Of a DNA stretch of 64,000 nucleotides, positions 1-8,575 are shown piece by piece (position 1 is the first letter of the stretch; the number at the start of each line of letters is the position of its first letter). The position numbers and the translations under genes are program-made. The stretch is from contig NZ_FO704550.1 of the NCBI RefSeq assembly GCF_000968195.1, forward strand, positions 806,001 through 870,000, given 5' to 3'. This DNA comes from Xenorhabdus doucetiae. Lineage in GTDB: Bacteria > Pseudomonadota > Gammaproteobacteria > Enterobacterales > Enterobacteriaceae. The notes beneath the pieces were generated by a model. That model was not told the origin of the DNA and searched no databases. It worked only from the letters and a program-made list of their open reading frames with translations.

Positions 1-1
1 A

Positions 2-397
2 TTGTTATTAATGGCCGCACTGACCTCAGCCATTTCATTACTTGAGCACATTGTTGCTTATGTTCAGGCACGTTTTCACTGGCAGCGCCGTAAAGCAAGC
101 TTAATCGTCACGGCATCGATTATGTTAATGGGTATCCCGGTTTCCTTATCTTTTGGTCCCCTGAGTCACGTTACATTAGGTGGAAAAACCATCTTCGACA
201 TGCTGGACTTTATTACTTCCAACGTCCTGATGCCATTATTCGGGATTATCATTTGCCTCGTATTTGGTTGGTCACGTAAGGTCAATGCGCTTATCCCGGA
301 TAATATGTTATCGCGGAATCGCCAGTGTTTACTGTTTATCTGGCGATATGTCGGACCTTTATGTATTGGCGTGATTCTGGTCCACGGGCTGATTTGA
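2..397 (+). CDS. Sodium-dependent transporter (NSS/SNF family), C-terminal part only
   Basis: This is the last 131 codons of a gene that begins before the window. It shows several hydrophobic helices separated by short basic loops (for example around RFHWQRRKAS and GWSRKV), as in the last helices of bacterial neurotransmitter:sodium symporters of the YocR/YhdH type, which import an amino acid or similar solute with Na+ across the inner membrane. The substrate cannot be told from this fragment. The stop is followed at once by a strong hairpin shared with the convergent ggt gene. The family call rests on helix pattern and general resemblance, so it is moderately secure. Confidence 0.6.
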   Translation: MLLMAALTSAISLLEHIVAYVQARFHWQRRKASLIVTASIMLMGIPVSLSFGPLSHVTLGGKTIFDMLDFITSNVLMPLFGIIICLVFGWSRKVNALIPDNMLSRNRQCLLFIWRYVGPLCIGVILVHGLI

Positions 398-405
398 TAA
401 CGTTA

Positions 406-436
406 AACGGGCGGTTTATCCATCAAACCGCCCGTT
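406..436. terminator. Bidirectional terminator hairpin between the NSS gene and ggt
   Basis: A perfect 12-bp inverted repeat, AACGGGCGGTTT and its complement, encloses a 7-nt loop and sits in the 45 nt between the two convergent stop codons. No long T tract is present on either side, but position and strength fit a shared terminator. Confidence 0.7.
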
Positions 437-442
437 AGCCAT

Positions 443-2203
443 TTAATAACCAATCGCGGCACCGGCAGGTCGCCGTGCATCATTGGAGCCGTAGATATAG
501 CCTTCACGGACAATGCCTGATACGGCGGAATCATTGCCTGATGAAACGTGAGTCACACCCGCAGCACCCGGCAATCCAATCATAATTAACTCTGTTGCTC
601 CCCACGGTGTCTGTTCCACCATTTTGTAGCCCATTTTTGCCAGTAAATTCAGGGTATCTTTCGACAGACCACGTTGCTCATAATAAACCTCATCAGGCAG
701 CCATTGATGGTGGAAGCGTGGGCTATTGACGGCTTCTTGTGGCGGCATGTTGAATTCGATGATATTCAGGGCAGCTTGTAGCGTGATGGAGATAATGCGC
801 GAACCTCCCGGAGAGCCTAAGACCAGAAAGATCTTGTTATCTTTGGTCACCAGTGTCGGGCTCATTGATGATAGTGGGCGCTTACCAGGTGCAATGGCAT
901 TGGTGGCACCTTGGACGAGTCCGTACAGATTTTTCTCACCAACTTTAGTGGTGAAATCATCCATTTCATCGTTAAGGAAAAAGCCTGTTCCCGGTGCAAT
1001 CACGACAGCACCAAAACGGCCATTGATGGTGTAAGTCGTTGATACCGCGTTGCCTGCTTTATCGACCACGGAATAATGGGTGGTTTCGGGTTTTTCATGG
1101 GGGCCAATACCTGGCTGGATATTCACGGATGGAGTGGCTTTGTTGGGCTGAATCTCTTTTCTGAGCGATGCGGCATAGCTTTTACTCAACAGTCGGTCAA
1201 GCGGGTTGTTGATAAAGGCTGGATCGCCCAGATAGGTATTTCTATCCATGTAGGCGTGACGCATGGCTTCTGTCAATGTATGAATATAGGCAGCAGAGTT
1301 GTATCCCATAGATTTAAGATCGTAGCCTTCAACGATGTTTAATATTTCGCATAATGTCACGCCGCCAGAGCTGGGAGGCGGAGAAGAGATAAACTTGTAG
1401 CCTCGGTAACTACAGGTGACGGGGGCTGTTTCTGTGACGTGGTAATTGGCAAAATCCGCTGCGGTAATCATTCCTCCTGATTTTTTTGAGGCCTCTTCAA
1501 CTAATTGGGGAATTTTGCCGTGGTAAAAAGCCTCAGGCCCCTGTTTAGCAATCATTTCCAGCGTATTAGCCAAATCGGTTTGGATCAGTCTGTCCCCCGG
1601 TTCAAATGGCGTACCATCCTTGCGCAGGAAAATACGGGCCGCTTCCGGGTCTTGGGCGATGCGCTTAACCGTGGTGTCCAGAACATCGGTATCGCCACGG
1701 GTCAGAATATAGCCTTCACGCGCCAGTTTGATCGCGGGTGCCATGACTTGTTCGCGGGACAATGTGCCGTACTTTTTCAATGCCTCTTCAAACCCCATGA
1801 CGGTACCCGGTACAGCAATCGCGTTATAACCATACAGGCTGGCGCCTTTGATAACGTTTCCGTCTTTATCCAGATACATATCAGCGCTGGCGGCGGCAGG
1901 GGCTGTTTCACGGAAATTAATGAAAGTATCTTTGCCATTGGCGAGATGGATAGTCATAAAACCACCACCGCCAATATTGCCGCAGCAGGGATTCACCACG
2001 GCTTGGGCATAGCCAACGGCGACAGCGGCATCAATGGCGTTCCCGCCCATTTTGAGAATATCGATGCCAGCCTGTGAAGCAAGACGTTGTGCACTGACAA
2101 CCATGCCTTGTTTGGCTTCAACAGCAGGCTCAGTGGCAGAATAAAGTGGAGTGGAAATCAGTAGGGAGACAGCAATAAGTGGAATTTTCCATGCTTTGAA
2201 CAT
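443..2203 (-). CDS. ggt: Gamma-glutamyltranspeptidase, periplasmic
   Basis: The enzyme cleaves gamma-glutamyl bonds of glutathione and related compounds in the periplasm and transfers the glutamyl group to water or amino acids. The 586-residue precursor starts with a signal peptide (ending near PLYSA) and has the family features. The self-cleavage site and catalytic threonine lie in PETTHYSVVD near residue 373, the SSMSPT substrate-binding motif lies further on, and a GSPGGSRI glycine motif follows. The start chosen at 2203 (MFKAWK) has AGGAG seven bases upstream; a start six codons earlier would place that Shine-Dalgarno inside the gene. It is a single gene between two terminators. Length agrees with the E. 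coli enzyme (580 aa). Confidence 0.96.
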   Translation of the reverse strand: MFKAWKIPLIAVSLLISTPLYSATEPAVEAKQGMVVSAQRLASQAGIDILKMGGNAIDAAVAVGYAQAVVNPCCGNIGGGGFMTIHLANGKDTFINFRETAPAAASADMYLDKDGNVIKGASLYGYNAIAVPGTVMGFEEALKKYGTLSREQVMAPAIKLAREGYILTRGDTDVLDTTVKRIAQDPEAARIFLRKDGTPFEPGDRLIQTDLANTLEMIAKQGPEAFYHGKIPQLVEEASKKSGGMITAADFANYHVTETAPVTCSYRGYKFISSPPPSSGGVTLCEILNIVEGYDLKSMGYNSAAYIHTLTEAMRHAYMDRNTYLGDPAFINNPLDRLLSKSYAASLRKEIQPNKATPSVNIQPGIGPHEKPETTHYSVVDKAGNAVSTTYTINGRFGAVVIAPGTGFFLNDEMDDFTTKVGEKNLYGLVQGATNAIAPGKRPLSSMSPTLVTKDNKIFLVLGSPGGSRIISITLQAALNIIEFNMPPQEAVNSPRFHHQWLPDEVYYEQRGLSKDTLNLLAKMGYKMVEQTPWGATELIMIGLPGAAGVTHVSSGNDSAVSGIVREGYIYGSNDARRPAGAAIGY

Positions 2204-2320
2204 GTATTGTTCTCCTGACATAAGCCAATTTTGATGGCTGATTGTTAATGGATTTGGGTGTTTGTGTTTTTTTTGTTTCTAATGATTAACACACCTTATC
2301 TAAAGAGCGGGATTTTGGGA

Positions 2321-2354
2321 AATAAAAAAACCAGCCGATGGGACGGCTGGTTTT
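2321..2354 (-). terminator. Rho-independent terminator after the peroxiredoxin gene
   Basis: On the minus strand an 11-bp stem (arms 2344-2354 and 2327-2337, loop of 6) is followed by a run of seven T residues. It lies 43 nt after the peroxiredoxin stop codon and before ggt, so the two genes are separate transcription units. Confidence 0.85.
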
Positions 2355-2396
2355 GGATAGTTCGAATATAACGGACTGATTGAATCTTGATGGATA

Positions 2397-2999
2397 TTAC
2401 AGTTTGTCAGCGTTTTTGGTCAGGTATTTTGCAACGCCCTCAGGTGAAGCGCCCATGCCTTCTTGACCTTTCGCCCATTGTGCAGGACAAACTTCGCCGT
2501 GCTCTTCATGGAATTGCAGCGCGTCAACCATACGCAACATTTCATCAATGTTACGACCCAGTGGCAGATCGTTAACCACTTGATGACGGACAACACCGTT
2601 TTTGTCGATCAGGAAAGAACCACGCAGAGCAACGCCAGCTTCTGGGTGCTCAATACCGTAGGCTTTCATGATGTCACGTTTGATATCAGCAACCATTGGA
2701 TATTTGACTTCGCCGATGCCACCTGCGTTGATTGGGGTCTTACGCCATGCATTGTGAACGAATTCAGAGTCGAAGGAGACACCAACAACTTCAACACCAC
2801 GTTTCTGGAATTCTTCATAGCGATGATCGAAAGCAATCAGCTCAGAAGGGCAGACGAAAGTGAAATCCATTGGCCAGAAGAAAAGAACAGCAGGGCGGCC
2901 ATTCAGGTGTTTTTTCAGGTTGAAGTTATTAACTATTTCACCGTTACCGAGAACGGCAGTCGCTGTAAAGTCAGGGGCTTGGCGGGTGACTAAAACCAT
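2397..2999 (-). CDS. Typical 2-Cys peroxiredoxin (AhpC/Prx1 class)
   Basis: A cytosolic peroxidase reducing H2O2 and organic peroxides with thioredoxin-type or AhpF-type electrons. The 200-residue protein has the peroxidatic cysteine in FTFVCPSE (Cys50), the resolving cysteine in EVCPAQW (Cys171), the conserved GGIGEVKYP region and a C-terminal tail ending in YLTKNADKL, all typical of Prx1/AhpC proteins. The start at 2999 has AGGAG seven bases upstream. No ahpF lies beside it, so the partner reductase must be encoded elsewhere. A perfect OxyR-type half-site lies about 100 bp upstream. I leave the symbol empty because ahpC, tsaA and prx names are used for this subgroup. Confidence 0.93.
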   Translation of the reverse strand: MVLVTRQAPDFTATAVLGNGEIVNNFNLKKHLNGRPAVLFFWPMDFTFVCPSELIAFDHRYEEFQKRGVEVVGVSFDSEFVHNAWRKTPINAGGIGEVKYPMVADIKRDIMKAYGIEHPEAGVALRGSFLIDKNGVVRHQVVNDLPLGRNIDEMLRMVDALQFHEEHGEVCPAQWAKGQEGMGASPEGVAKYLTKNADKL

Positions 3000-3096
3000 A
3001 ATTGACTCCTGTGATTTTAAAAGGTGTGATGTAAAAACGGGTTACAGCATAAGGAATTAGGGTATAGCAATAAAGGATAAAATACCAATTGATATA

Positions 3097-3111
3097 ATAG
3101 GTTTTACCTAT
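3097..3111. promoter_or_regulatory. Candidate OxyR binding element upstream of the peroxiredoxin gene
   Basis: The 15-mer ATAGGTTTTACCTAT matches the published OxyR half-site pattern ATAG-N-T-NNN-A-N-CTAT at every fixed position. It sits 98-112 bp upstream of the peroxiredoxin start codon, a usual place for an activator. The second half-site of a full OxyR operator is not clear: another ATAG follows after only 2 nt rather than 7. Binding is inferred. Confidence 0.5.
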
Positions 3112-3177
3112 CAATAGGCTGTTTTTAATTCCTTTTAGACTACATTAAGATAAAGCTATTTATAAAAAGTTCAAGTC

Positions 3178-3765
3178 CTATCCAAGCAGACGCTTATTTG
3201 ACGCTAATGCCATCATCTCTGGGTAGAACTGGCAAAATAGCGTTTCAAAATCAAGGTAATGATTTTCGATATCCTGATACGATCCGGCCAGTGCGGATAA
3301 TTTCGGCCGCTGGCGTGCCATGTTTTGCAACACATTGGCGATACATGACATATCAGCATAACGGATAAGCAAGTTCTGTGACCAAAGGGTGTTGTTCAAT
3401 GCTTGAAATTTTTTCGGGGTTGAGGCGAGATGAGGTTCTATATTGTTGCGGGCAAAATTGACAAACTCAGGTAGCGAGTAATTTTTTTCAAATTTGTCCC
3501 AATGAAGGGAAAGAAAGTGATCCCAGACAATATCAAGAGTAATGGGGGCAACGCGCCGATATTCGTCACGGAATAATTTGCGTGCCTGTGTGACAAGCGG
3601 ATGCTGGTCTGTCAGGCTGTCTACCCGACGATGCATCCGGATACCCGCCACAATATCAGGACTGAATGCGCCTTCCGGGGAACCCCGAACGAAATCCGCC
3701 ATCAAATTTCCCAATAAGGAGCTTTCCGCTAATGCCGCTAAATGAAGGTGTGCAAGAAAATTCAT
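3178..3765 (-). CDS. acpH: Acyl carrier protein phosphodiesterase (ACP hydrolase)
   Basis: AcpH removes the 4'-phosphopantetheine arm from holo-ACP. The protein from 3765 starts MNFLAHLHLA and is 195 residues long, close to the E. coli enzyme (193). It keeps the HD-superfamily features: the N-terminal FLAHLHLA, DFVRG, the HRRVDSLTDQHP block and WDHFLS. A longer frame extends 27 codons upstream, but those residues are not part of the family. It is divergent from queA, as in E. coli (yajB-queA). Confidence 0.92.
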   Translation of the reverse strand: MNFLAHLHLAALAESSLLGNLMADFVRGSPEGAFSPDIVAGIRMHRRVDSLTDQHPLVTQARKLFRDEYRRVAPITLDIVWDHFLSLHWDKFEKNYSLPEFVNFARNNIEPHLASTPKKFQALNNTLWSQNLLIRYADMSCIANVLQNMARQRPKLSALAGSYQDIENHYLDFETLFCQFYPEMMALASNKRLLG

Positions 3766-3885
3766 GGTGAGAGTATACCGTAAAAGAGTATTCCGTAAGT
3801 AGTTAAACCAAGCGCTTCTTTGGTTGCACCCTGGCGTTTGCAGCACTAGACTAGTCCGCCTGTTTTTTTAATTGATACAGATAAA

Positions 3886-4986
3886 ATGCGTGTCGCTGAT
3901 TTTACATTTGAACTGCCAGAAGAGCTGATTGCTCACTATCCCCAGCCGCAACGAAGTGCTTGTCGCTTGCTTTCCCTTGATGGTGAAACAGGCAAGCTGT
4001 CGCACGGTATTTTTACTGATGTGCTGGATAAGCTGGAAGCCGGTGATCTGTTGGTTTTCAATAATACCCGCGTCATTCCTGCGCGTCTGTTTGGCCGCAA
4101 AGCGACGGGGGGAAAGTTGGAAGTTTTAGTCGAAAGGATGCTGGATGATAAGCGAGTACTTGCTCACATTCGTGCGTCCAAGGCACCAAAAGAAGGGACT
4201 GAACTGATTCTTGGTGGTGATGTTCTTGGTGAAGATGCTCTTGGTGAGGCTCGAAGCATTAAGGCAACGATGCTGGCGCGTCACGATACTTTGTTTGAAA
4301 TCCGTTTTGATGATGAGCGTGATGTCTTGACCATTTTGGATCAGATCGGTCACATGCCACTGCCTCCATATATCGCTCGCCCTGATGAAGATGCGGATCG
4401 TGAATTGTATCAGACTGTCTATAGTGAACGTCCAGGAGCGGTGGCGGCTCCAACTGCCGGATTGCATTTTGATGAGCCACTTTTGGCTGCCCTGCGTGAA
4501 AAAGGCGTCGAGATGGCCTTTGTCACCCTGCATGTTGGTGCCGGGACTTTCCAGCCTGTGCGGGTGGAGACGATTGAAGATCACGTGATGCACGCCGAAT
4601 ATGCGGAAGTGCCACAGGAGGTCGTGGATGCGATACTGGCGTGTAAGGCACGTGGTAATAACGTTGTTGCTGTAGGAACAACCTCCGTCCGTTCACTGGA
4701 AAGTGCCGCGAGAGCTTGTCAGGATGGGATTATTGCGCCATTTTTTGGTGATACTCAGATCTTTATCTATCCTGGATTTGAATATCAGGTTGTCGATGCA
4801 CTGATCACCAATTTCCATTTGCCCGAATCCACACTGATCATGCTGGTTTCTGCGTTTGCCGGTTATCAAAATACCATGAGTGCCTACAAAGAAGCGGTAG
4901 CAGAAAAATATCGCTTTTTCAGTTATGGTGATGCCATGTTTATCAATCGCAATAGAATGGCAGCAAAAGAGATGGTATCCAAATAA
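3886..4986 (+). CDS. queA: S-adenosylmethionine:tRNA ribosyltransferase-isomerase
   Basis: QueA transfers and isomerises the ribosyl part of AdoMet onto preQ1 at position 34 of GUN tRNAs, giving epoxyqueuosine. The 366-residue product matches E. coli QueA nearly throughout (RVADFTFELPEELIAHYPQP, GDLLVFNNTRVIPARLFGRK, AAPTAGLHFDE, TLHVGAGTFQPVR, TSVRSLESA, TNFHLPESTLIMLVSA). It is about ten residues longer than E. coli QueA (356). The extra residues lie at about 112-121, where a five-residue unit is doubled (DVLGE-DALGE). The gene precedes tgt, the preceding enzyme of the same pathway. Confidence 0.97.
   Translation: MRVADFTFELPEELIAHYPQPQRSACRLLSLDGETGKLSHGIFTDVLDKLEAGDLLVFNNTRVIPARLFGRKATGGKLEVLVERMLDDKRVLAHIRASKAPKEGTELILGGDVLGEDALGEARSIKATMLARHDTLFEIRFDDERDVLTILDQIGHMPLPPYIARPDEDADRELYQTVYSERPGAVAAPTAGLHFDEPLLAALREKGVEMAFVTLHVGAGTFQPVRVETIEDHVMHAEYAEVPQEVVDAILACKARGNNVVAVGTTSVRSLESAARACQDGIIAPFFGDTQIFIYPGFEYQVVDALITNFHLPESTLIMLVSAFAGYQNTMSAYKEAVAEKYRFFSYGDAMFINRNRMAAKEMVSK
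4219..4248 (+). repeat. In-frame 15-bp tandem duplication inside queA
   Basis: Two adjacent 15-base units, GATGTTCTTGGTGAA and GATGCTCTTGGTGAG, differ at two positions and encode DVLGE and DALGE. They fall in a surface region where E. coli QueA is shorter, so this looks like a replication-slippage insertion tolerated by the protein. Confidence 0.8.
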
Positions 4987-5102
4987 ATTAATTACTTTGA
5001 AATAAAAGAGTTTAAAATCAGAATATTTTTCATTTCAGCTCCGCTGATTTGAATGGCATCTAAACATCGCATCGGACTGTTTTTCTGATGTCTGGAGGTT
5101 AA

Positions 5103-6227
5103 GTGAAATTTGAGTTACAAAAGACGGATGGCAATGCCCGTCGTGGCCGCTTGGTTTTTGATCGTGGTGTTGTGGAAACACCGGCATTTATGCCTGTGGG
5201 AACTTACGGCACGGTAAAAGGCATGACACCGGAAGAGGTGAAAGAAACCGGAGCGCAGATCCTGTTAGGGAATACTTTCCACCTTTGGTTGCGTCCGGGG
5301 CAGGAAATCATGAAATTGCATGGTGACCTGCATGATTTTATGCAGTGGCAAGGCCCTATTTTGACTGACTCTGGCGGTTTTCAGGTTTTTAGCCTCGGTG
5401 CCATGCGTAAAATCAAGGAAGAGGGAGTTCACTTCCGTAACCCTATCAATGGAACGCCGGTGTTTCTCAGCCCGGAAAAATCCATGGAAATCCAGTATGA
5501 CTTGGGTTCCGATATTGTCATGATTTTTGATGAATGTACGCCCTATCCCGCGGACTGGGATTACGCGAAACGTTCGATGGAAATGTCATTGCGCTGGGCT
5601 GCCCGTAGTCGCCAACGTTTTGATGAGTTGGGTAATAAAAATGCCTTGTTTGGTATTATTCAAGGTAGTGTTTATGAAGACCTGCGTGATGTTTCCATAA
5701 AAGGGTTGGTGGAAATCGGCTTTGATGGCTACGCTGTAGGAGGGCTTGCGGTCGGTGAACCTAAAGAAGATATGCACCGTATTCTGGAACATGTTTGCCC
5801 TCAGATCCCACAGGATAAGCCTCGCTATTTGATGGGCGTTGGTAAGCCAGAGGATTTGGTTGAAGGGGTTCGTCGTGGTATCGATATGTTTGACTGCGTG
5901 ATGCCAACACGTAATGCCCGCAATGGTCACCTGTTTGTGACCGAAGGGGTGATCAAAATCCGCAATGCCAAACATAAAGAAGACACTTCTCCGTTGGATG
6001 AGCATTGTGATTGCTATACTTGTCGCAATTATAGCCGGGCATACCTCCATCACCTTGATCGCTGTAACGAAATTCTTGGTGCAAGGCTGAATACGATACA
6101 TAATTTAAGGTATTATCAGCGTTTAATGGCTGGCATTCGCCAAGCCATTGAAGAAGGCAAACTGGAACCGTTTGTCGAAACGTTTTATCAGCAGATCGGT
6201 AAACCCGTTCCGCCGTTAAATATATAA
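5103..6227 (+). CDS. tgt: Queuine/preQ1 tRNA-guanine transglycosylase
   Basis: Tgt swaps guanine 34 of GUN tRNAs for preQ1. The 374-residue protein (E. coli 375) begins with GTG at 5103 after CTGGAGG. It has Asp89 in ILTDSGGFQVF, the GGLAVGE substrate loop, the nucleophile region DCVMPTRNARNG, and the zinc site CDCYTCRNY with a downstream His (LHHLDRCNE). It lies 116 nt after queA and ahead of yajC-secDF, as in E. coli. Confidence 0.97.
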   Translation: MKFELQKTDGNARRGRLVFDRGVVETPAFMPVGTYGTVKGMTPEEVKETGAQILLGNTFHLWLRPGQEIMKLHGDLHDFMQWQGPILTDSGGFQVFSLGAMRKIKEEGVHFRNPINGTPVFLSPEKSMEIQYDLGSDIVMIFDECTPYPADWDYAKRSMEMSLRWAARSRQRFDELGNKNALFGIIQGSVYEDLRDVSIKGLVEIGFDGYAVGGLAVGEPKEDMHRILEHVCPQIPQDKPRYLMGVGKPEDLVEGVRRGIDMFDCVMPTRNARNGHLFVTEGVIKIRNAKHKEDTSPLDEHCDCYTCRNYSRAYLHHLDRCNEILGARLNTIHNLRYYQRLMAGIRQAIEEGKLEPFVETFYQQIGKPVPPLNI

Positions 6228-6350
6228 TTTATCGTGACTAATCAGTCTCAATATGTGTAGCATATTGGGCTGGTTTTTGATCGAGCCACTGTCGATTTTC
6301 AATCGCAATATTTCGACAGTCACATTTTCGATAACAATGAGGGAAATTTG

Positions 6351-6689
6351 ATGAGTTTTTTTATTTCTGAAGCTGCGGCAGCCGCTGGTGCACCAGCGCA
6401 AGCTCAGGGGAACCCATATTCTCTGATTATCATGCTGGTTGTTTTCGGTTTGATTTTCTATTTCATGATCCTGCGTCCACAACAAAAACGTACCAAAGAA
6501 CATAAGAAACTGATGGACTCCATCTCCAAGGGAGATGAAGTGCTGACTTCGGGTGGTTTGGTTGGTCGAGTCACTAAAGTGTCTGACACCGGCTATGTTG
6601 TTATTGCACTGAATGAGACCACAGAAATAACCGTCAAACGTGACTTCGTCGCCGCCGTTTTGCCGAAAGGTACAATGAAGGCTATTTAA
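6351..6689 (+). CDS. yajC: Sec translocon accessory protein YajC
   Basis: A small inner-membrane partner of SecDF that associates with SecYEG. The 112-residue protein has an Ala-rich N-terminus, one transmembrane segment (about residues 21-40) and a cytoplasmic basic domain with the family motif RPQQKRTKEHKKL. The start at 6351 follows GAGGGAAATTTG; a TTG just upstream is less likely. It is the first gene of yajC-secD-secF. Confidence 0.95.
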   Translation: MSFFISEAAAAAGAPAQAQGNPYSLIIMLVVFGLIFYFMILRPQQKRTKEHKKLMDSISKGDEVLTSGGLVGRVTKVSDTGYVVIALNETTEITVKRDFVAAVLPKGTMKAI

Positions 6690-6717
6690 TTTTCCGATTT
6701 TCCCGAAGGGAACTGCC

Positions 6718-8565
6718 GTGTTGAACCGTTATCCTTTGTGGAAGTATCTGATGCTGATCGCTGCGATCCTCATCGGTTTGCTTTATGCACTTCCCAACCT
6801 TTATGGTGAGGATCCGGCTGTACAAATCACTGGCGCGCGAGGTATCGCCGCCAGTGAAAAAACGCTGGACCAAGTCCGTAATGTTTTAGAAAAAGATCAC
6901 ATTAAGAGCAAGTCCATTGCATTGGAAAATGGTGCAATCCTTGCTCGTTTCAGTAGCACCGATGTGCAACTCCGTGCGCGTGAAGCACTGGTCTCTGCAC
7001 TGGGTGAACAGTATGTCGTGGCATTGAACCTCGCACCGGCAACGCCTGTTTGGTTAAGCGCCGTTGGTGCTGAACCGATGAAACTGGGGCTTGACCTGCG
7101 GGGTGGTGTTCACTTCTTGATGGAAGTGGATATGGAAACTGCGCTGGGCAAATTGCAGGAACAGAATATCGATGGCTTGCGTTCTGAATTGCGTGATCAA
7201 GGCATTCCTTATTCTACGATCCGCAAAACGGATAATTATGGCGTCGAAATCCGTTTCCGTGATAACGATGCCCGTTCTAAAGCGGAAAGCTATCTTGAAC
7301 CCCGCCACCGTGACTTAGTGTTCTCCACCGGAGCAGAAAGCACGCTGAAAGTGGTGATGAGTGATGAACGTCTGCGTGAGGCGCGTACTTATGCGGTACA
7401 GCAGAACATCACTATCTTGCGTAACCGTGTCAACCAATTGGGGGTGGCGGAACCTCTGGTTCAACGTCAAGGTGCCGACCGTATCGTGGTTGAACTGCCC
7501 GGTATTCAGGATACTGCCCGTGCGAAAGAGATCCTGGGGGCAACCGCAACACTGGAATTCCGTCTGGTTAATAACAATGTTGACCAGAACGTCATTCAAT
7601 ATGGCCGTATTCCGGCTGATTCAGAAGTAAAAGATACCCGTGATGGCAGCCCGGTTGTGCTGTACAAGCGTGTTATCCTGACGGGTGACCATATTACCGA
7701 TTCGACTTCCAGCACGGATGAGAACGGCTATCCGCAGGTGAATATTTCGCTGGATAGTGCGGGTGGCACCGCGATGTCTAATTTCACCAAAGATAATCTG
7801 CATAAACCCATGGCAACGCTGTTTGTGGAATACAAGGACAGCGGCAAGAAAGATGCCAATGGTCGTGCGGTCTTGGTGAAGCAAGAAGAAGTGATCAACA
7901 TCGCCACCATTCAGTCCCGCTTGGGTAACAGTTTCCGCATTACAGGCATCAGCAATCCGGCGGAAGCGCGTCAGTTGTCGCTGTTACTGCGTGCGGGGGC
8001 GTTGATCGCACCGATCCAGATTGTGGAAGAGCGTACCATTGGGCCAACGCTGGGCTTGCAAAATATTGAGCAGGGCCTTGAAGCGTGTCTGTGGGGGCTG
8101 ATTGCTTCTGTCGTATTTATGGTGATTTACTACCGCAAGTTTGGCCTGATTGCGAGCTCTGCGTTATTGGCTAACCTGGTACTGATTGTTGGTATTATGT
8201 CCCTGTTGCCGGGCGCAACGCTGACCATGCCGGGGATTGCCGGTATCGTCCTGACTCTTGCCGTCGCCGTGGATGCCAACGTATTGATCAACGAACGTAT
8301 CAAAGAAGAATTGCGCAATGGCCGTTCAGTCCAGCAGGCCATTCATGAAGGTTATCGCGGGGCGTTTTCCAGTATCATCGATGCAAACCTGACGACGTTG
8401 ATTACAGCCATCATTTTGTATGCCGTGGGGACTGGCTCTATCAAGGGCTTTGCGATCACTACCGCTATTGGTGTGGCGACGTCGATGTTCACTGCTATTG
8501 TGGGAACACGTGCAATCGTGAACATGCTGTACGGTGGCAAGCGTGTCAATAAGTTGTCAATTTAA
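6718..8565 (+). CDS. secD: Protein translocase subunit SecD
   Basis: SecD, with SecF, uses the proton gradient to pull proteins across the inner membrane. The 615-residue product is the same length as E. coli SecD. It has an N-terminal helix, a large periplasmic P1 region including LGLDLRGGVHFLMEVD, and five more helices from about residue 450 with the conserved VAVDANVLINERIKEE motif. It begins with GTG at 6718 after CGAAGGGAA. Confidence 0.97.
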   Translation: MLNRYPLWKYLMLIAAILIGLLYALPNLYGEDPAVQITGARGIAASEKTLDQVRNVLEKDHIKSKSIALENGAILARFSSTDVQLRAREALVSALGEQYVVALNLAPATPVWLSAVGAEPMKLGLDLRGGVHFLMEVDMETALGKLQEQNIDGLRSELRDQGIPYSTIRKTDNYGVEIRFRDNDARSKAESYLEPRHRDLVFSTGAESTLKVVMSDERLREARTYAVQQNITILRNRVNQLGVAEPLVQRQGADRIVVELPGIQDTARAKEILGATATLEFRLVNNNVDQNVIQYGRIPADSEVKDTRDGSPVVLYKRVILTGDHITDSTSSTDENGYPQVNISLDSAGGTAMSNFTKDNLHKPMATLFVEYKDSGKKDANGRAVLVKQEEVINIATIQSRLGNSFRITGISNPAEARQLSLLLRAGALIAPIQIVEERTIGPTLGLQNIEQGLEACLWGLIASVVFMVIYYRKFGLIASSALLANLVLIVGIMSLLPGATLTMPGIAGIVLTLAVAVDANVLINERIKEELRNGRSVQQAIHEGYRGAFSSIIDANLTTLITAIILYAVGTGSIKGFAITTAIGVATSMFTAIVGTRAIVNMLYGGKRVNKLSI

Positions 8566-8575
8566 GGAGCACGTT

